Shown one piece after another: positions 21,716 to 32,984 of a stretch of DNA of 64,000 nucleotides (position 1 is the stretch's first letter; each line of letters opens with the position of its first letter). The notes below the pieces were generated by a model. It was not told where the DNA came from. It did not search any database and saw nothing but the letters and a program-made list of their open reading frames with translations. The stretch covers positions 1,178,001-1,242,000 of the forward strand of contig JAPNXP010000016.1 of the NCBI GenBank assembly GCA_028753945.1. The letters run 5' to 3'. Origin of the DNA: Hexactinellida sp. DTS-2022 (lineage: Eukaryota; Porifera; Hexactinellida). The translations under genes and the position numbers were made by a program.

Positions 21716-22184
21716 CAGTGGCGGCGCCAGGATTTTTAATCAGGGGGGGGCTCTGGGGAGGGGGACAATAAATAAATATTTTTTAATGCTCCATTACAAG
21801 ACTATAGTAGAAAGTTTAAGAAATCCATCAAATTTATAGTAATAAATGAGCTATAGCAGAAAAGGGAATTGTCAATTGGTACAGCGGTGAAGGCATTTAG
21901 GAATACTTGAAAATTTAATAGTTAGAATAAATACAAATTATTTGCCATTTTTTAAATGATTACGAAATGAAAACAAATCAATTCCAATTACTTTGTATAT
22001 GCTTTCATTTTTCAAATATTCATTATAATTCAAAGGTAAAGATCAATATAAATGTAATTTATATAATACAACCTCGTACAGAGGTTGTAATATCCTTATG
22101 AGGATGATATTCCATTGCAGCTCCGGGGGGGGGCTCAGAGGGGGGGCTCGAGCCCCCCCTTGCCCCCACGTAGCGCCGCCACTG
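21716..22184. mobile_element. hAT-like MITE, empty-site copy of 1027-1695
   Basis: Ends CAGTGGCGGCGC... / ...GCGCCGCCACTG, exact duplication CTCATGGG (21708-21715 and 22185-22192). It is inverted relative to 1027-1695 and lacks that copy's 198-bp nested insert. It lies in the cadherin intron between the transmembrane and tail exons. Confidence 0.9.
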
Positions 22185-22529
22185 CTCATGGGTAACACAT
22201 TTTGATTATTGTTTTGGACACATTTCTACACATATTTAAAGTCAAAACAGGAAGAATAAGCAATCCCAGAATATTCAATTTATATGCATTCGATAAAGAA
22301 TTTGAATTCTACACCTTTTCAGAGTGCATAAATTTTCATATTGGGCTTAGTTTGCGCGATTAATGATTTGATAATTTTCCTTTATTTACTAACACATATG
22401 TTTTAGTATGGTCAAAATCTAAGATTCCGTGACCAACCTCTGGCAAGTTAAGTTTTATGCCTGATTCTGATACTTTATCGTATATCTCGCGATTTAAGCT
22501 CCCATGCTGGCTCGAAAATTTGGGCAACT

Positions 22530-23060
22530 TTTTATAGCGACAAATTCAAAGGGTCTCAAGGCAATCATTTTGAAAAATTAAGTCCCCTATCTGAACATTT
22601 CATAAATTGAGATTAGAGTGTTCTTGGACAGTATACAATAAGTACTAGCTGCACTGAAAATTTCAACTCAATCGGGACTATACTTAAACTTAGCACTTTG
22701 ACTCTTCTGGGGATCTCACATGGGGATGACGAAGCAAGAAAAATTGACCCATAATCGTTTTTTTCACCCACTTTTATCACAATTTTGACGTCAATGGACT
22801 GGATTTTTGAATAATTTGTATAGTCAAAGTGCTAAATTAGGTCTATTACCGAGATTTACATGGAGACATACTACATAGCCAGTTAAAAGGTTATTGGATG
22901 TATATAGGATAAGATATGCTTCAAATCCCTTAAAAAAATAGTTAAAGAAGGAACCTCCCATGGTGACAAATGACGTGGGAATGTTCAAAATGTTATTACA
23001 TTAAAAGAATAGTCCCGATTGAGTTGAAATTTTACAATAAATCGACTACCATTATTTTTT
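22530..23060. repeat. Dispersed fold-back-like repeat
   Basis: The segment from about 22530 to 22685 (atagcgacaaattcaaagg ... caactcaatcgggactat) matches 52549-52700. The segment 22850-23035 matches 52700-52870 in inverse orientation, so this copy is rearranged. Between them lies a smaller palindromic part with CTTAGCACTTTGAC / GTCAAAGTGCTAA. From 22193 to 22530 and from 23061 to 23485 nothing was recognised. Confidence 0.55.
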
Positions 23061-23485
23061 AAGAGATATATAAATCTATTCGATACATCTTATGAAAAAA
23101 AAGAGATGTTTTTATGTAATAGTGTAAGAGATTCATGATTATGCAACTTAGGATTCACAATATTAATCACTCTAAAATTCAGCATTGATAAGAACGGTTA
23201 AAATTATAATCATATCCAACTAAATTGTCAATATTGTTCGAATTTAGTTGTCTGTCAAAATATTGATCCAGTGAATATCTTAAATACGTATAATAAAAAC
23301 CCAAATGTGGATCGGAATGTGAAAACTGAAACTGGGGGTTTTTCTATTCATAATTTAGACCCCAAGCCAGCTTAGGAGTTAATTAATTAAGAACATAAAT
23401 AAGTAGAGATTTACAAATATCAGTTGATATATTATAATTATAATGCAGTTAACAATGTCAAATACAACCCAATGAAAATACAAAC

Positions 23486-23676
23486 CTCTGATAAAGTGCA
23501 AGAAAGTTAGTTAATAATCCACAAAACAAAATAACAACACAGACTGTGATAATGAGAAGAATCTGAATATTGGAAGATTGTTTATCGATAATTGGTTGAG
23601 TAATTTGGTTAACCAATGAAACTGTTTCCACTTTACCATCACATATGTCAGCAAGATCACCAAAGTTGTCGTCAAT
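23486..23676 (-). CDS. Cadherin-23-like, membrane-adjacent end plus transmembrane exon
   Basis: Acceptor TTTAG above 23676, donor CAG-AG|GTTTGT below 23486. It reads in phase 0 from IDDNFGDLADICDG. After a helical stretch (VSLVNQITQPIIDKQSS) it has an uninterrupted hydrophobic segment of about 23 residues (ILLIITVCVVILFCGLLTNF), the only membrane helix of the gene. The exon ends with two bases of an arginine codon. The segment before the helix completes the membrane-adjacent region begun in the two preceding exons. The exon was missed by ATG-based ORF calling. Confidence 0.88.
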
Positions 23677-24477
23677 CTAAAGTAGAGCGAGGAGATAAGT
23701 ATTTGGTAGTATTACATTCCTTAGACAAAAGACGAAAAATAGTGATATATCGTACAAGGATGGTAGAGATGCTGTTAACCGCCAATTTTGCTGATAATTG
23801 TAAACAGCATCTAATTTACTGTTAATAGCGTTGTTAACAGCTAACCTTTCCTCCTCAGAGCATTAAGTTTACATCCTTCCACATTTAAATCTTACCGTGT
23901 TGTACAAGCAGTTTTTAGCTAGTAAGAGCACGTGATTGTTATCAAGAGTTAGCGAACAGCTGATAACTATTCGATGCAAATTTGTTGTTAACAGCAAGCT
24001 AGCAACTCTTAACGGCATTTTTGATCTCGCTCGCGCACATCTTCTTTTACATCCAAGACATATTTATTTTAGCCGTTTTGTTTTGTGAGGGAAAAATTAT
24101 TCGTATTTATGCACGAATATGAAAGATCAAAAAATCCTGTAACAGCAAAATTTGATATTTGCTGTTAACAGCACCGAGCTGATTCTACCCCTGAATATAC
24201 ACTAACAGGCCAAAAGTATTTGAACAACAATAATTTGTATTCATGCATTCAAGCTTCTAGCAGGATAATACCATTAGTAGAAGCTTCAACATGGCTGTTT
24301 ACATAAAAGGATATATAAAGTATGTATAATAAAATAGCAATATTTTGAATATGTAAAACTCTAACTATATAATGAGCTAATTAAATATATAATTTCTGAT
24401 CATTATGAAGCAAATAAAATATACAAATTCTGATTTCAGATTTAACACTACATGGTCAAATTAGTATAGTGGTTTAA
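23677..24477. other. Cadherin intron with GCTGTTAACAGC palindromes
   Basis: Several copies of the palindrome core TGTTAACAGC, some imperfect, occur between 23770 and 24180. Others are near 61885 and 61990. They look like parts of a short inverted-repeat element whose borders I cannot fix. Nothing coding; the small ORF at 23616-23825 overlaps the exon antisense. Confidence 0.4.
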
Positions 24478-24925
24478 TCTATACTATTAAAAACACAAGG
24501 GTGGGTGTGTGTAAATGTGTATATGTTGTAGGCGAAATTGAGTACCAGGCGAGATTGAGTCTCAATTTCGCCTGAAACTCAATTTCGCCTGCGAGGGTCA
24601 GGCGAGATTGAGTACCAGGCGAAATGGAGTCATAATACTTATAGAAAATTTATAACTAAATATTATGGGTTGTTAAAAATTGATTATATCCCAGATCTAA
24701 TCCAGTTATTCGTTCACTTATCATACTAGGTAAACAAAGTATGCTGAATACGAATTTGACACTCACAAGTTTCTAATACAAATATTTATTGTTGTTATTG
24801 ACAATATAGGTAAACAAGTTTGTAAAATATTAGAATTTACATAGAGATTAGACGATTATTTTAAGTAATTGCATATGCTAAATACGAATTTAGAATTAAC
24901 TACTTGCAAATAAGGGCTGTTTGTT
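24478..24925 (+). mobile_element. Helitron-like 5' end, CAGGCGAAATTGAGT family
   Basis: Begins A|TCTATACTATTAAAAACAC, the TC start and host A typical of Helitrons. A GT-rich stretch follows, then an array of CAGGCGAAATTGAGT in both orientations (24530-24640), then sequence with AGTATGCTGAATACGAATTT. An inverted copy of the same block lies at about 28295-28740. The 3' end could not be located. The stretch 24926-26690 shows nothing I can name. Confidence 0.5.
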
Positions 24926-26689
24926 GTTAAAGTTGGGGAATTAATGACTAAGAATAAGATTGAGATTTTAAAATATAACTAAGTAAGCAAACTAGTATCA
25001 TATAGTTACGTATATAGATTAATATTGAAGACTTGACAAAAGGAATACGAATCCTTTTGTAAGTTAATTATATTGCGTTGTAAAGTGTAAATTATACATG
25101 ATAATTAATTAAGTGGAATAGTTAAGTATTCCCTAGCAAAAGCGAACGAGATTATACTGTAGGCTCGTATTGCCTCCTAATAAATATTTATCCTAATCTA
25201 CTCGCGAATTCAAACCATTTAACTCAAGCCACCAGTTTAATCTCCAATACATATAATTTTCAATACATTCACCATAAACAGAACATAATTAATCGCGACA
25301 CATTCTCAAATTAATGTTGAGTTTATTGATAAGCTGGTTGTGTTGTTAGTTGGTTTAATAGCTGGTTTTGCTGTTAAATCAGCTTATCAATATCACTCAG
25401 TTGAGAATGTATAGTGAGTAAATGAGTAATTACCTTCTAGTTATGTAGTAAATGTGTTTAAATGTGCATCTATAAATTAACAATACAAAGGCGTAGGCTC
25501 TGGTATGGTTGGTAGGGCCATGGACATACAAAAGTTTGCCAATTGAATCACCAATGTGCAATGGCCTCCCAATGTCACCGTAATGGACTAACCTATGGGC
25601 CCTACTAATCCCATTCTGAGACTACGTCAAACTCCGTATGTGGGAATTCTCCGAATCTAAGATGTTGACATTTTTCAGACTACTTTCTCAATATTGGAAA
25701 ATAGTCTAAAAATAACAATTGTTATAATATGCAACCAGAGATGAGGCCAAATCCCTATGGAAATTATAGTTTAAAAGATTTTAAGATTAATCCCAGTCCA
25801 TTCAGAATGGGATTGGGAATTAATCAGAAAATCTCAAACTCAAGGTCAGTGTGTGGGAATTAAGGAACTTCTAAATGATATTATTTCGAAACTGCTCTGA
25901 ATTGGTGAATGACAAATACGAATGTTAATCCAAGTTATTTAATTTAATTCTGCAATCTACACAAATTTGCATGTCTACAGGGTCTGAAAGTCATTTCGTT
26001 TCTCGTACCTTCAAACAAACAATAAATGTGTATTGTAATTATATGTAATATAAATTATATAATTGATAATAAAAATTATTTAGAAGCTTCATTACATTTT
26101 ACTTTCACTAAGTAATATAATCTTTGGACAGGTGCGAAGTCAGCCCTAACTATAGTGGGTGTCAAGTGCGTAGGAGTAAGTTATAGCCAGCGACCCTAAT
26201 GGGGGCTCAGCAGAAAACCTCTTACACACTAAGAGGCCTTGTTAAATGTTAATTCAGGAGCACTTTCTATAAAAAAGGTGCTATGTAACGACTGAAAAAG
26301 AAATAGCACAGTAACACATATTGACTGTGAAAGCTAACTAATATGATTACATTCTTGACTGAGCTTAGCTAAAAAGAGCACTAGCCTAGTACATTGATTA
26401 TCTTTCTTTTGGATACAAACAACTTGTGACCTTCATATGTTCTATATTTTGAACAGCGATTTTATTTATATTGAGCCAAAGTAAAATCCATGTTAATTTA
26501 AATATCAATTACTAAATAGCATTAATATATTTATTATACGTATTCTATTATTAGCCAATATATCATCTTTAAATAAAACACAAGATCTGAAAAGTACATA
26601 TATCAACAAAAATTGTGCTGAGTGAAAACATAAATAAATTACAACTGTTATTGAATACTCACATTGCGATACTTAATAAACAGTCGGAG

Positions 26690-26933
26690 AAATGCCAGCA
26701 TAAACATAGAGACAAAGTAGTCGGAAAATTCTAAACATTTGATATTTGGAATTTTTGACAAATGCCGACTTACGGAGCCGGACAAATGCAGGCCTCTAGT
26801 TAGTTTTTATCTCAAATAGAGATGCGTTTTTTATCTCCGAATTACTTTAATGTAATCCGGACAAACACATACCTACTCACACACACACACACTCACAAAG
26901 AACTATTGTGCTTTAGCGCTTTTAATATATAGA
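26690..26933 (-). mobile_element. Helitron-like 5' end on the minus strand
   Basis: On the minus strand the sequence starts TCTATATATTAAAAGCGCTA just after a host A, followed by a (GT)n stretch and TTTGTCCGGATTACATTAAAG. The start, GT-rich stretch and GTCCGGATT block recur at 40432 on the same strand. The 3' terminus is not identified. Confidence 0.5.
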
Positions 26934-27179
26934 TTATTGTGGTCTGCTTAAGCACTGCCGGATTTGGTAGCCCGCGAGACCATAGGCGGGCTAACAATAG
27001 TGCATTCTTAAGGATAAGGTTATCCACCAGTTGTAATTCTGGTAGTTCAATAATTGTTTTGCTATCTCGTAACCTATCTTATTCAAGAGGTTTTGATCCG
27101 GGGTCCCGGCTGTCTATTAACGGCCACCCCAAATAATATTATGAGGGACGAAACGATACCTACAGACTAGACTCAATTC

Positions 27180-27992
27180 ACAGGTCTAGACTAAATTCGG
27201 TTAGCCGGGTGACCGCTTAACAGCTGCTAATATTGGTTAACTGTTACAGATTTAATTGAGCAGTTAACCGCTCTGTTAATCTAGTTAAATAATATCAATG
27301 TAATTGCGTATATAAAACACTAATTTAAATTATATTAATTTTGTTAGAATATGGTAATCTTAAATATATGCAATTCCATATGTATGTAGTAAATTCCTAT
27401 AAACCAAGGGTGGGGTTGGTTAACCATTTTGAGGCCACGGTTACGATTATCTTCACACTACGGTTAACCGGCACTGAAAGTTATAACAAAATATATAGAC
27501 ATTTCTCAGAAAATATCTAAATTGTAGTAACGAAAAACACATTCTTTTAGCCAAGTACTCTATTAGTACAATTAACTGCGGTACAAGTTTATCACTTCAG
27601 GTTACTTCTACACTGTGTTGTCACCAAAATATATCTGTGACTATGGGTAATAAGTCTAAATAAGATAAACAATTATTATATTCTGAACAAAATGCGTGCA
27701 AATTCACACTGTTATCCAATAATTTGTACTTCTAATTGTAAATTGTAATATTAACATATCGGTTAACTGATCACTAAAATCCGTAACAGTTAACCGGTAT
27801 TAGCGGCGGTTAACCGAATTCAGCCTTGATTTAATATTTTCTGAAGGACGAAATGTAGCAGTAGTAAGGATACTAAGGAATAAAAACAAAGCTGAACCTT
27901 ACTAATTATGTAGTATAAATAATGTTCTACTGTGGTGATCAGCATGGGCGGTTGACTGGCTAACCGTGGCGAGAAATTGAATCGTAACCGTA
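27180..27992. repeat. Overlapping or nested CAAGG elements with GGTTAACCG repeats
   Basis: An inner copy at 27405-27828 begins CAAGGGTGGGGTTGG and ends GAATTCAGCCTTG. It is flanked by parts of a second copy (from about 27180 and up to 27992, ending with 'gcgagaaattgaatcgtaaccgtag'). Subterminal motifs GGTTAACCG are frequent. No target duplication is recognisable. Family members: 4102-4475 and 48590-49025. Confidence 0.5.
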
Positions 27993-28095
27993 GCCCCAGA
28001 ATTTACCATTGAATAAAATATTGAGAACAACAAGATACTCTCCCCTGACTTGAGGGTGGGGTCGACACCTCCCTCCTGACGCTATACAGTAAGTG

Positions 28096-28240
28096 CATAG
28101 GCGTCGTAAATGCAAAGGTCAATCCTTCGGGCAGCCAGGAAATTCCGGGGAAACTCCGGGGATAGTATTAGTAGCATAAGGGCAACCCTTCCGGGCCGCC
28201 CGGACATTTCCGGGCAGCCGGGCGAGTAACGACGCCTATT
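28096..28240. mobile_element. MITE with CATAGGCGTCGT ends
   Basis: Ends CATAGGCGTCGTAA and GTAACGACGCCTAT are inverted repeats. The interior is GC-rich, with repeated TTCCGGG. The flanking sequences AGTAAGTG and AGTAACTT match only in part. Same terminal class as 1189-1386 and 41994-42151. Confidence 0.6.
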
Positions 28241-28294
28241 AGTAACTTAGTAAGTGGCTTAGAAATTAGTATGTATCTCAAATACAAGTGTCAC

Positions 28295-28740
28295 TAAGTG
28301 TCTCTTTAACAACAAACAGCACTTATTTGCAAGTACATATGTAGTTAATTCTAGACATAAATTCGTATTTAGTATACTATGCAATTACTTAAAATAACCG
28401 CTAGTCTCTATGTTAATTTGGAATATTCCTTAATTTTTTTACCTATATTGTAAATAACAACAATAAATAGACATAATAGAAATTTGTGAGTGTCAAATTC
28501 GTATTCAGCATACTTGATTACCTAGTATTAACATTTGGAAGTGAACAAATAGCGGGATTAGATCTGGATATAATCAATTTATAACAACCCATAATATTTA
28601 GTTCAAAATTTTCTATAAGTAATATGACTCCATTTCGCCTGGTACTCAATCTCGCCTGACCCTCGCAGGCGAAATTGAGTTTCAGGCGAAATTGAGACTC
28701 AATCTCGCCTGGTACTCAATTTCGCCTGCGACATATATAT
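28295..28740 (-). repeat. Inverted copy of the CAGGCGAAATTGAGT block
   Basis: The reverse complement of this segment follows 24530-24925 closely: array of CAGGCGARATTGAGT in both orientations, then ACTAAATATTATGGGTTGTT, then AGTATGCTGAATACGAATTT. Its outer end is cut at an (AT)n run that leads into the TA-MITE at 28744. The two copies point at each other across 3.4 kb. Confidence 0.6.
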
Positions 28741-28743
28741 ATA

Positions 28744-28848
28744 TACAGTCAACATCCGGTAACTCGAATGCCCGTTAACTCGAACATTCGCTATCTCGAA
28801 CGGATTTTTCATTCCCCTGAGGGTTCGAGTTACCGGATGTTTACTATA
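28744..28848. mobile_element. TA-flanked MITE (CAGTCAACATCCGG ends)
   Basis: TA|CAGTCAACATCCGGTAACTC at the left and its near complement at the right. It is followed at once by the start of a second, truncated copy (TACAGTAAACATCCGGTAA, 28847-28865). The interior is a run of variants of AACTCGAA. Confidence 0.65.
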
Positions 28849-28864
28849 CAGTAAACATCCGGTA

Positions 28865-29350
28865 ATTATTAGGTAATGGCTCACTATCTCAAAAAATATT
28901 CATCGATAATACATTTTCTATGCCTAACTTCAATAATATTTGAGATAGTGAGATAATTAACACTTAATTCATTATTAGGTAATGGCTCACTATCTCAAAC
29001 ACATTTTAGGAAATATACATTTTCCATGGCAACCGAGTAATGTGTCAACATTCCATTTACAAATTCGATATATTTTATTCTACTACTTCTGGGTATAACT
29101 ATGTTCCAGTTTTGAACATTTATAATGCGTTTAACTATGTTAAAAGTATGCTAGAAAAACAAGATAATTCGAAACCAAAATTACCATAACGTCATCAGAT
29201 GATGACATATCGCAATTCTGGAGGGTGCTATGTATACCTGGATACCATATTCTTATATAGTTATAATACACTTTTCAGCTCTATCATTGCTAATTATTGG
29301 AATAAAGATCAATTCTCCATTTTTGAATGCACTTTAAGTAATCCATGGTA
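28865..29350. repeat. Dispersed repeat, mate of 46455-47010
   Basis: Contains inverted motifs ATTAGGTAATGGCTCACTAT and 'gagatagtgagataattaac'. These are followed by about 270 bp (acattttaggaaatatacat ... taagtaatccatgg) that are highly similar to 46668-47010. The ORFs at 29199-29459 and 46862-47113 both start inside this repeat and share their first 50 or so residues. That reflects duplication of the repeat, not a gene family I can name. Confidence 0.65.
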
Positions 29351-29744
29351 CACAAATTTTCGCTTAGCACTCCGGCCTTGTAATCGAAGGTCACGTAGTA
29401 ATGTATATTTAGCTGAACAATTTATTAATAATATGTTCATCAATATCGTTCCTAGTTAAGAGGATATTGCGAATTTAGTGTAAGGATGACGTAATAGAAT
29501 AAAAATATGGAATTGACCATATTTGGGTGTGACTACGCCTTTTTGCCAAAATTAGGGCGGGGAGGAGTTTTTGAACCATTAAATTGTCATTTTTGATTCA
29601 GCGCCCAAAGATTGTGTAGGAAACCAAATTTAGTGACTAAAAATACAGAATTGACCATATTTTCAGTCATACAATGTTCAGCCTATGCATTTTTGACTGT
29701 GGTTTGGCTTTGTCGCGTCCGGTAATATAGTAGTCCGTGATTTA

Positions 29745-29965
29745 ATATATATGTTTCTGGTATATATATATATATAAATCATGGCCCTATATCTCCAGAT
29801 TTAGGGACATATTTATGAAAAATACTCCATAAAAACACACTTTTATGGAGAATTTCCTTATAGGGAATCGAGCTTTTTTTTACCTAAATTGTGTTGAAAA
29901 AAAAGCAAACTTTTAAAATATGTCCCTATATCTGGAGATAAAGGGACATGCTTTGTATATATATA
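29745..29965. repeat. Inverted-repeat element ending in (AT)n runs
   Basis: ATATCTCCAGATTTAGGGACA near 29790 is matched inverted by TGTCCCTATATCTGGAGATA near 29920, with (TA)n runs outside both. A short MITE inserted in, or bounded by, TA repeats is likely. Superfamily not determined. Confidence 0.5.
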
Positions 29966-29967
29966 TA

Positions 29968-30361
29968 TACAGTCAACTCCCGTTATAACCAAGTCGGATA
30001 TAACGAAGTCATCCAATGGTCCGGAAATCCTTTTATCTTATTACATTAATAAAACTTCTGTTACAACGAAATGGATATAACGAAATTCCGCATATAACGA
30101 AGTCATTTAAATCCCATATAGCCTCTAAGCTTTTGAATTTACTCAGGTTATAACGTACTCCGGTTATAACGAATTCTGCTTATAACGAACTCCGGTTATA
30201 ACGAAATCCGTTTATAATAAACTCCGGTTACAACGAAATTAAACTTATAATGAACTCTTTATAGATCGAACTCCGTACCGAACTGTGGTTATAACAAACT
30301 CCGCTTATAACGAAATGAAACTAAGGTCCCGAGCACTTCATTATAACAGGAGTTGACTGTA
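29968..30361. mobile_element. Pogo-like MITE made of GTTATAACGAA units
   Basis: TA|CAGTCAACTCCCGTTATAAC ... complement|TA. The whole 394-bp interior is variants of CCGGTTATAACGAA, so the element is essentially an array of its own terminal motif. The sister copy is at 61398-61748. Confidence 0.8.
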
Positions 30362-30734
30362 TGACACATTTACAATTTGAACTTGTAACCATAAATATAT
30401 TGGAAACTTTGCAAGTTTCATTTAAGGTATTAAATATAAGTGATATAATTTCATAATTATTGTCTCTATTGCCTATTGGTGTGAAGCTCTAATAAATTTT
30501 GTGATATGTGGAACAATGTTTGCAATCAAAGAATAACCATTATTACACAGTGAAATAATATGAAGTGATAAATCCATCAGAGCCTAAAAGAACGAGCCCC
30601 GGGATGTAAAATATATATTAAACAATATAAGAAATGCGCCATCAGTTAATGTTGTGCGCCGGTTGTGCGCTCCCAGTTCAAAAACTCTAGCTACGCCCCT
30701 GCTTCTAGCGCAATTCTACACTCTTCAATAACAA

Positions 30735-32780
30735 CATCATGAGCGAACCTTACGAACCCGGGTCTCAAATTTCCTCCTACTCCGGGGCGAAGATTCAAAA
30801 GATGGAGACTCCTACAACGACCTTATCTCGTTGTCACAGCCTTATACGCACCCGCTTGCTACCCCGGCAGCAAGTCCTAGGTCTGCCAGGCTATTGGACA
30901 GGTCAGCCCTGGTTGACTCCTTCATGCCCAGAACTGACGTAGCGGGTCAGCCCGCCTCTGTAACGTCAGATGCACACTTGCCTGACCAGCAAAGGGCATT
31001 AGTGCCCCCGAGCACATCATTGACAGGCCCAGTGCCTACCACGAATAAAGTCTGCCCCAGGGTAGCAAGCTAATGCGCTTAGCACATTGCAAGCACTACT
31101 AAGCGAGACCCTGTATCACCTACGGTCCTGCTCTACCCCTCAGAGCGCTATCCAGGAAGTCCCTGCGGAGATTGGTGCGATGTCTATGGCACCCCAGACC
31201 TCCCACGATCCTGACAAACATAACTCTTCGACCCATCAAACTTAGTAGAACGAAAGTTCTTCACCGGGTCTTCTGAAGAAATATGCTCCTATCTGAGCAA
31301 ACTACTTTATCAATGGCCTTGAGCCCGAACAAAGGCTGGAAATGGTCAAACGATACAAACGTCAGATATCCCTTCCATAAGGGTACAAAAGCTGGACAAT
31401 CTCTTCTAGCGTCAGACCTCAATGCGGTCTAAGCGAGAGACGAAACCTAAAGGACATACAACGTGCTATATTGTTCTAAGTCGGCCCACTATCTGAGCTA
31501 CTGGGGAAGCTTACAACTGGCGAGTCGGTCCAGCCGGCACAAGTCATAGAGCACGTCTCTACCTCCCCTATCCTAATCGGAACGGTGGTGGCATCCACAG
31601 TTCGCACGCGCAGAAAACAGGGTCTCAGCCTGCAGTGAACGGTCAAAGATCATTTAATTGATATAGTTCATTATAATCTCAAATCAATCATACATAGCAA
31701 GGGACGCTCAATCAGATCAATCATTTGACTTCTGCAAATCGATCAACTCAAATCAATTTATACTAAACTCATTTTCAGATCAAAACTCAATTTCAGATCA
31801 AAAACTCAATTTCAGATCAAAACTCAATTTCAGATCAAAAACTCAATTTCAGATCAAAACTCATTTTCAGTTCAAAACTCAATTTCAGATCAAAAACTAA
31901 TTTTCAGATTATTTCAAATTGCTAGCAGATCAATCAACTCAATCATTTTAATATTCACAAATTCAATCAAATCAATTCAAAAAGTGATTTATTATTCAGA
32001 TCATAAAGATTTAACTTCAAAGAAGAGCCAGGAGCATAAATTACTCTCTAGCAAGCGAGTTGACACTGTAGTTACCGACCCAGACCCCACCTTCTTGTTT
32101 GGGGCTAACGCGCTCAAAAGACTCAGAGAAGTGAATAATGAGCAACTCCAAATTACAAGCTGTCCAAGTCACCGAACCAGAAACGGGCCAAAGCTCGGGC
32201 TATGATAAGCATCCTAAGCAGCATAGGCCAGTTTTTTCGGAAAAGATCCCACTGGAGCAGCGGGCTCCAGTGGGACGAGCCAGCCTAACCGCTCAGCTCA
32301 ATATCCCAAACAAGGCCAATACACAAGCAAATACAAGAAGCGACTGAAAGGGAACTGGATGGCCAAGATAGATCTCAAGGACGCCTATCTTACAGTAGGA
32401 GTGCCATAGAAATCCCGGAGGTTTCTCCAATTCCTCTGGAAGGGTATGATTTACCAATACAAAGCAATGCCAATCGGGTAAATAGCCCCGTACGTGTTGA
32501 CCAATTTGCTGAAAAACCTCTCTCCTTGCTCAGATCCCACGGGATCAAGATCATTATAAATCTGGACGATATGCTCCTAACAGTGGGCAGCAGGAAACTC
32601 CTAATGGATCAGGTCATGGCCTACTTAATATACGGCTATATATGTCGCCGAGAAGGCCATAAAACAAAGAGGCCAGTTTCTAATTTTCATTCTAGGATAA
32701 ACTATGCCTCCTATTGTTATTATTTGGGTTGTATATGGGATAATCAACCATTGCGAGTCCAATGGAGCCACTTTTGAGAA
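30735..32780 (+). pseudogene. Decayed DIRS-type retrotransposon (gag and reverse transcriptase pieces)
   Basis: A GC-richer island with broken frames. Gag-like pieces occur at 30739-31640 and 32040-32345 (for example PDPTFLFGANALKRL). A reverse-transcriptase part occurs at 32350-32780 and includes WMAKIDLKDAYLTVGVP, SRRFLQFLWKG, IYQYKAMPIG and, in another frame, IKIIINLDDMLL. DLKDAY..., 'FLWKG' and the L-D-D core are characteristic of DIRS/Ngaro reverse transcriptases. Stops and frameshifts are frequent, and no tyrosine recombinase part was found. An ATCAAAT-rich element (31633-32000) has inserted into it. It lies in the 15.6-kb cadherin intron. Confidence 0.7.
31633..32000. repeat. ATCAAAT-rich element inside the DIRS remnant
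   Basis: Starts CAGTGAACGGTCAAAGATC, the inverted counterpart of the right end of 10793-11249. It contains seven or so tandem units of TTCAGATCAAAACTCAAT (31765-31905). The right border is not certain. Confidence 0.5.
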
Positions 32781-32984
32781 TCTCAGATTGTGGTTAAGCT
32801 GTTTATGCGCTATTTAATGATGACGCGTGACCTACGTTATAACAAGGCCTGTTCATTAGTGATAAATTTTGGACCATGGATGTCGGTTAAGTCCATTGAT
32901 TCTTTTTACAATAAATGCTATAGTTAGAGATAATTAACCAAGTAGTAATATTTGTGTTTCATTGATTACAACAAATCATCCAGA

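Noticed and set aside
26879-26895. (AC)n and (GT)n tracts at about 26879 and 40379 as independent microsatellites
   Set aside because: They recur at the same distance from Helitron-like starts and are better explained as part of those elements.
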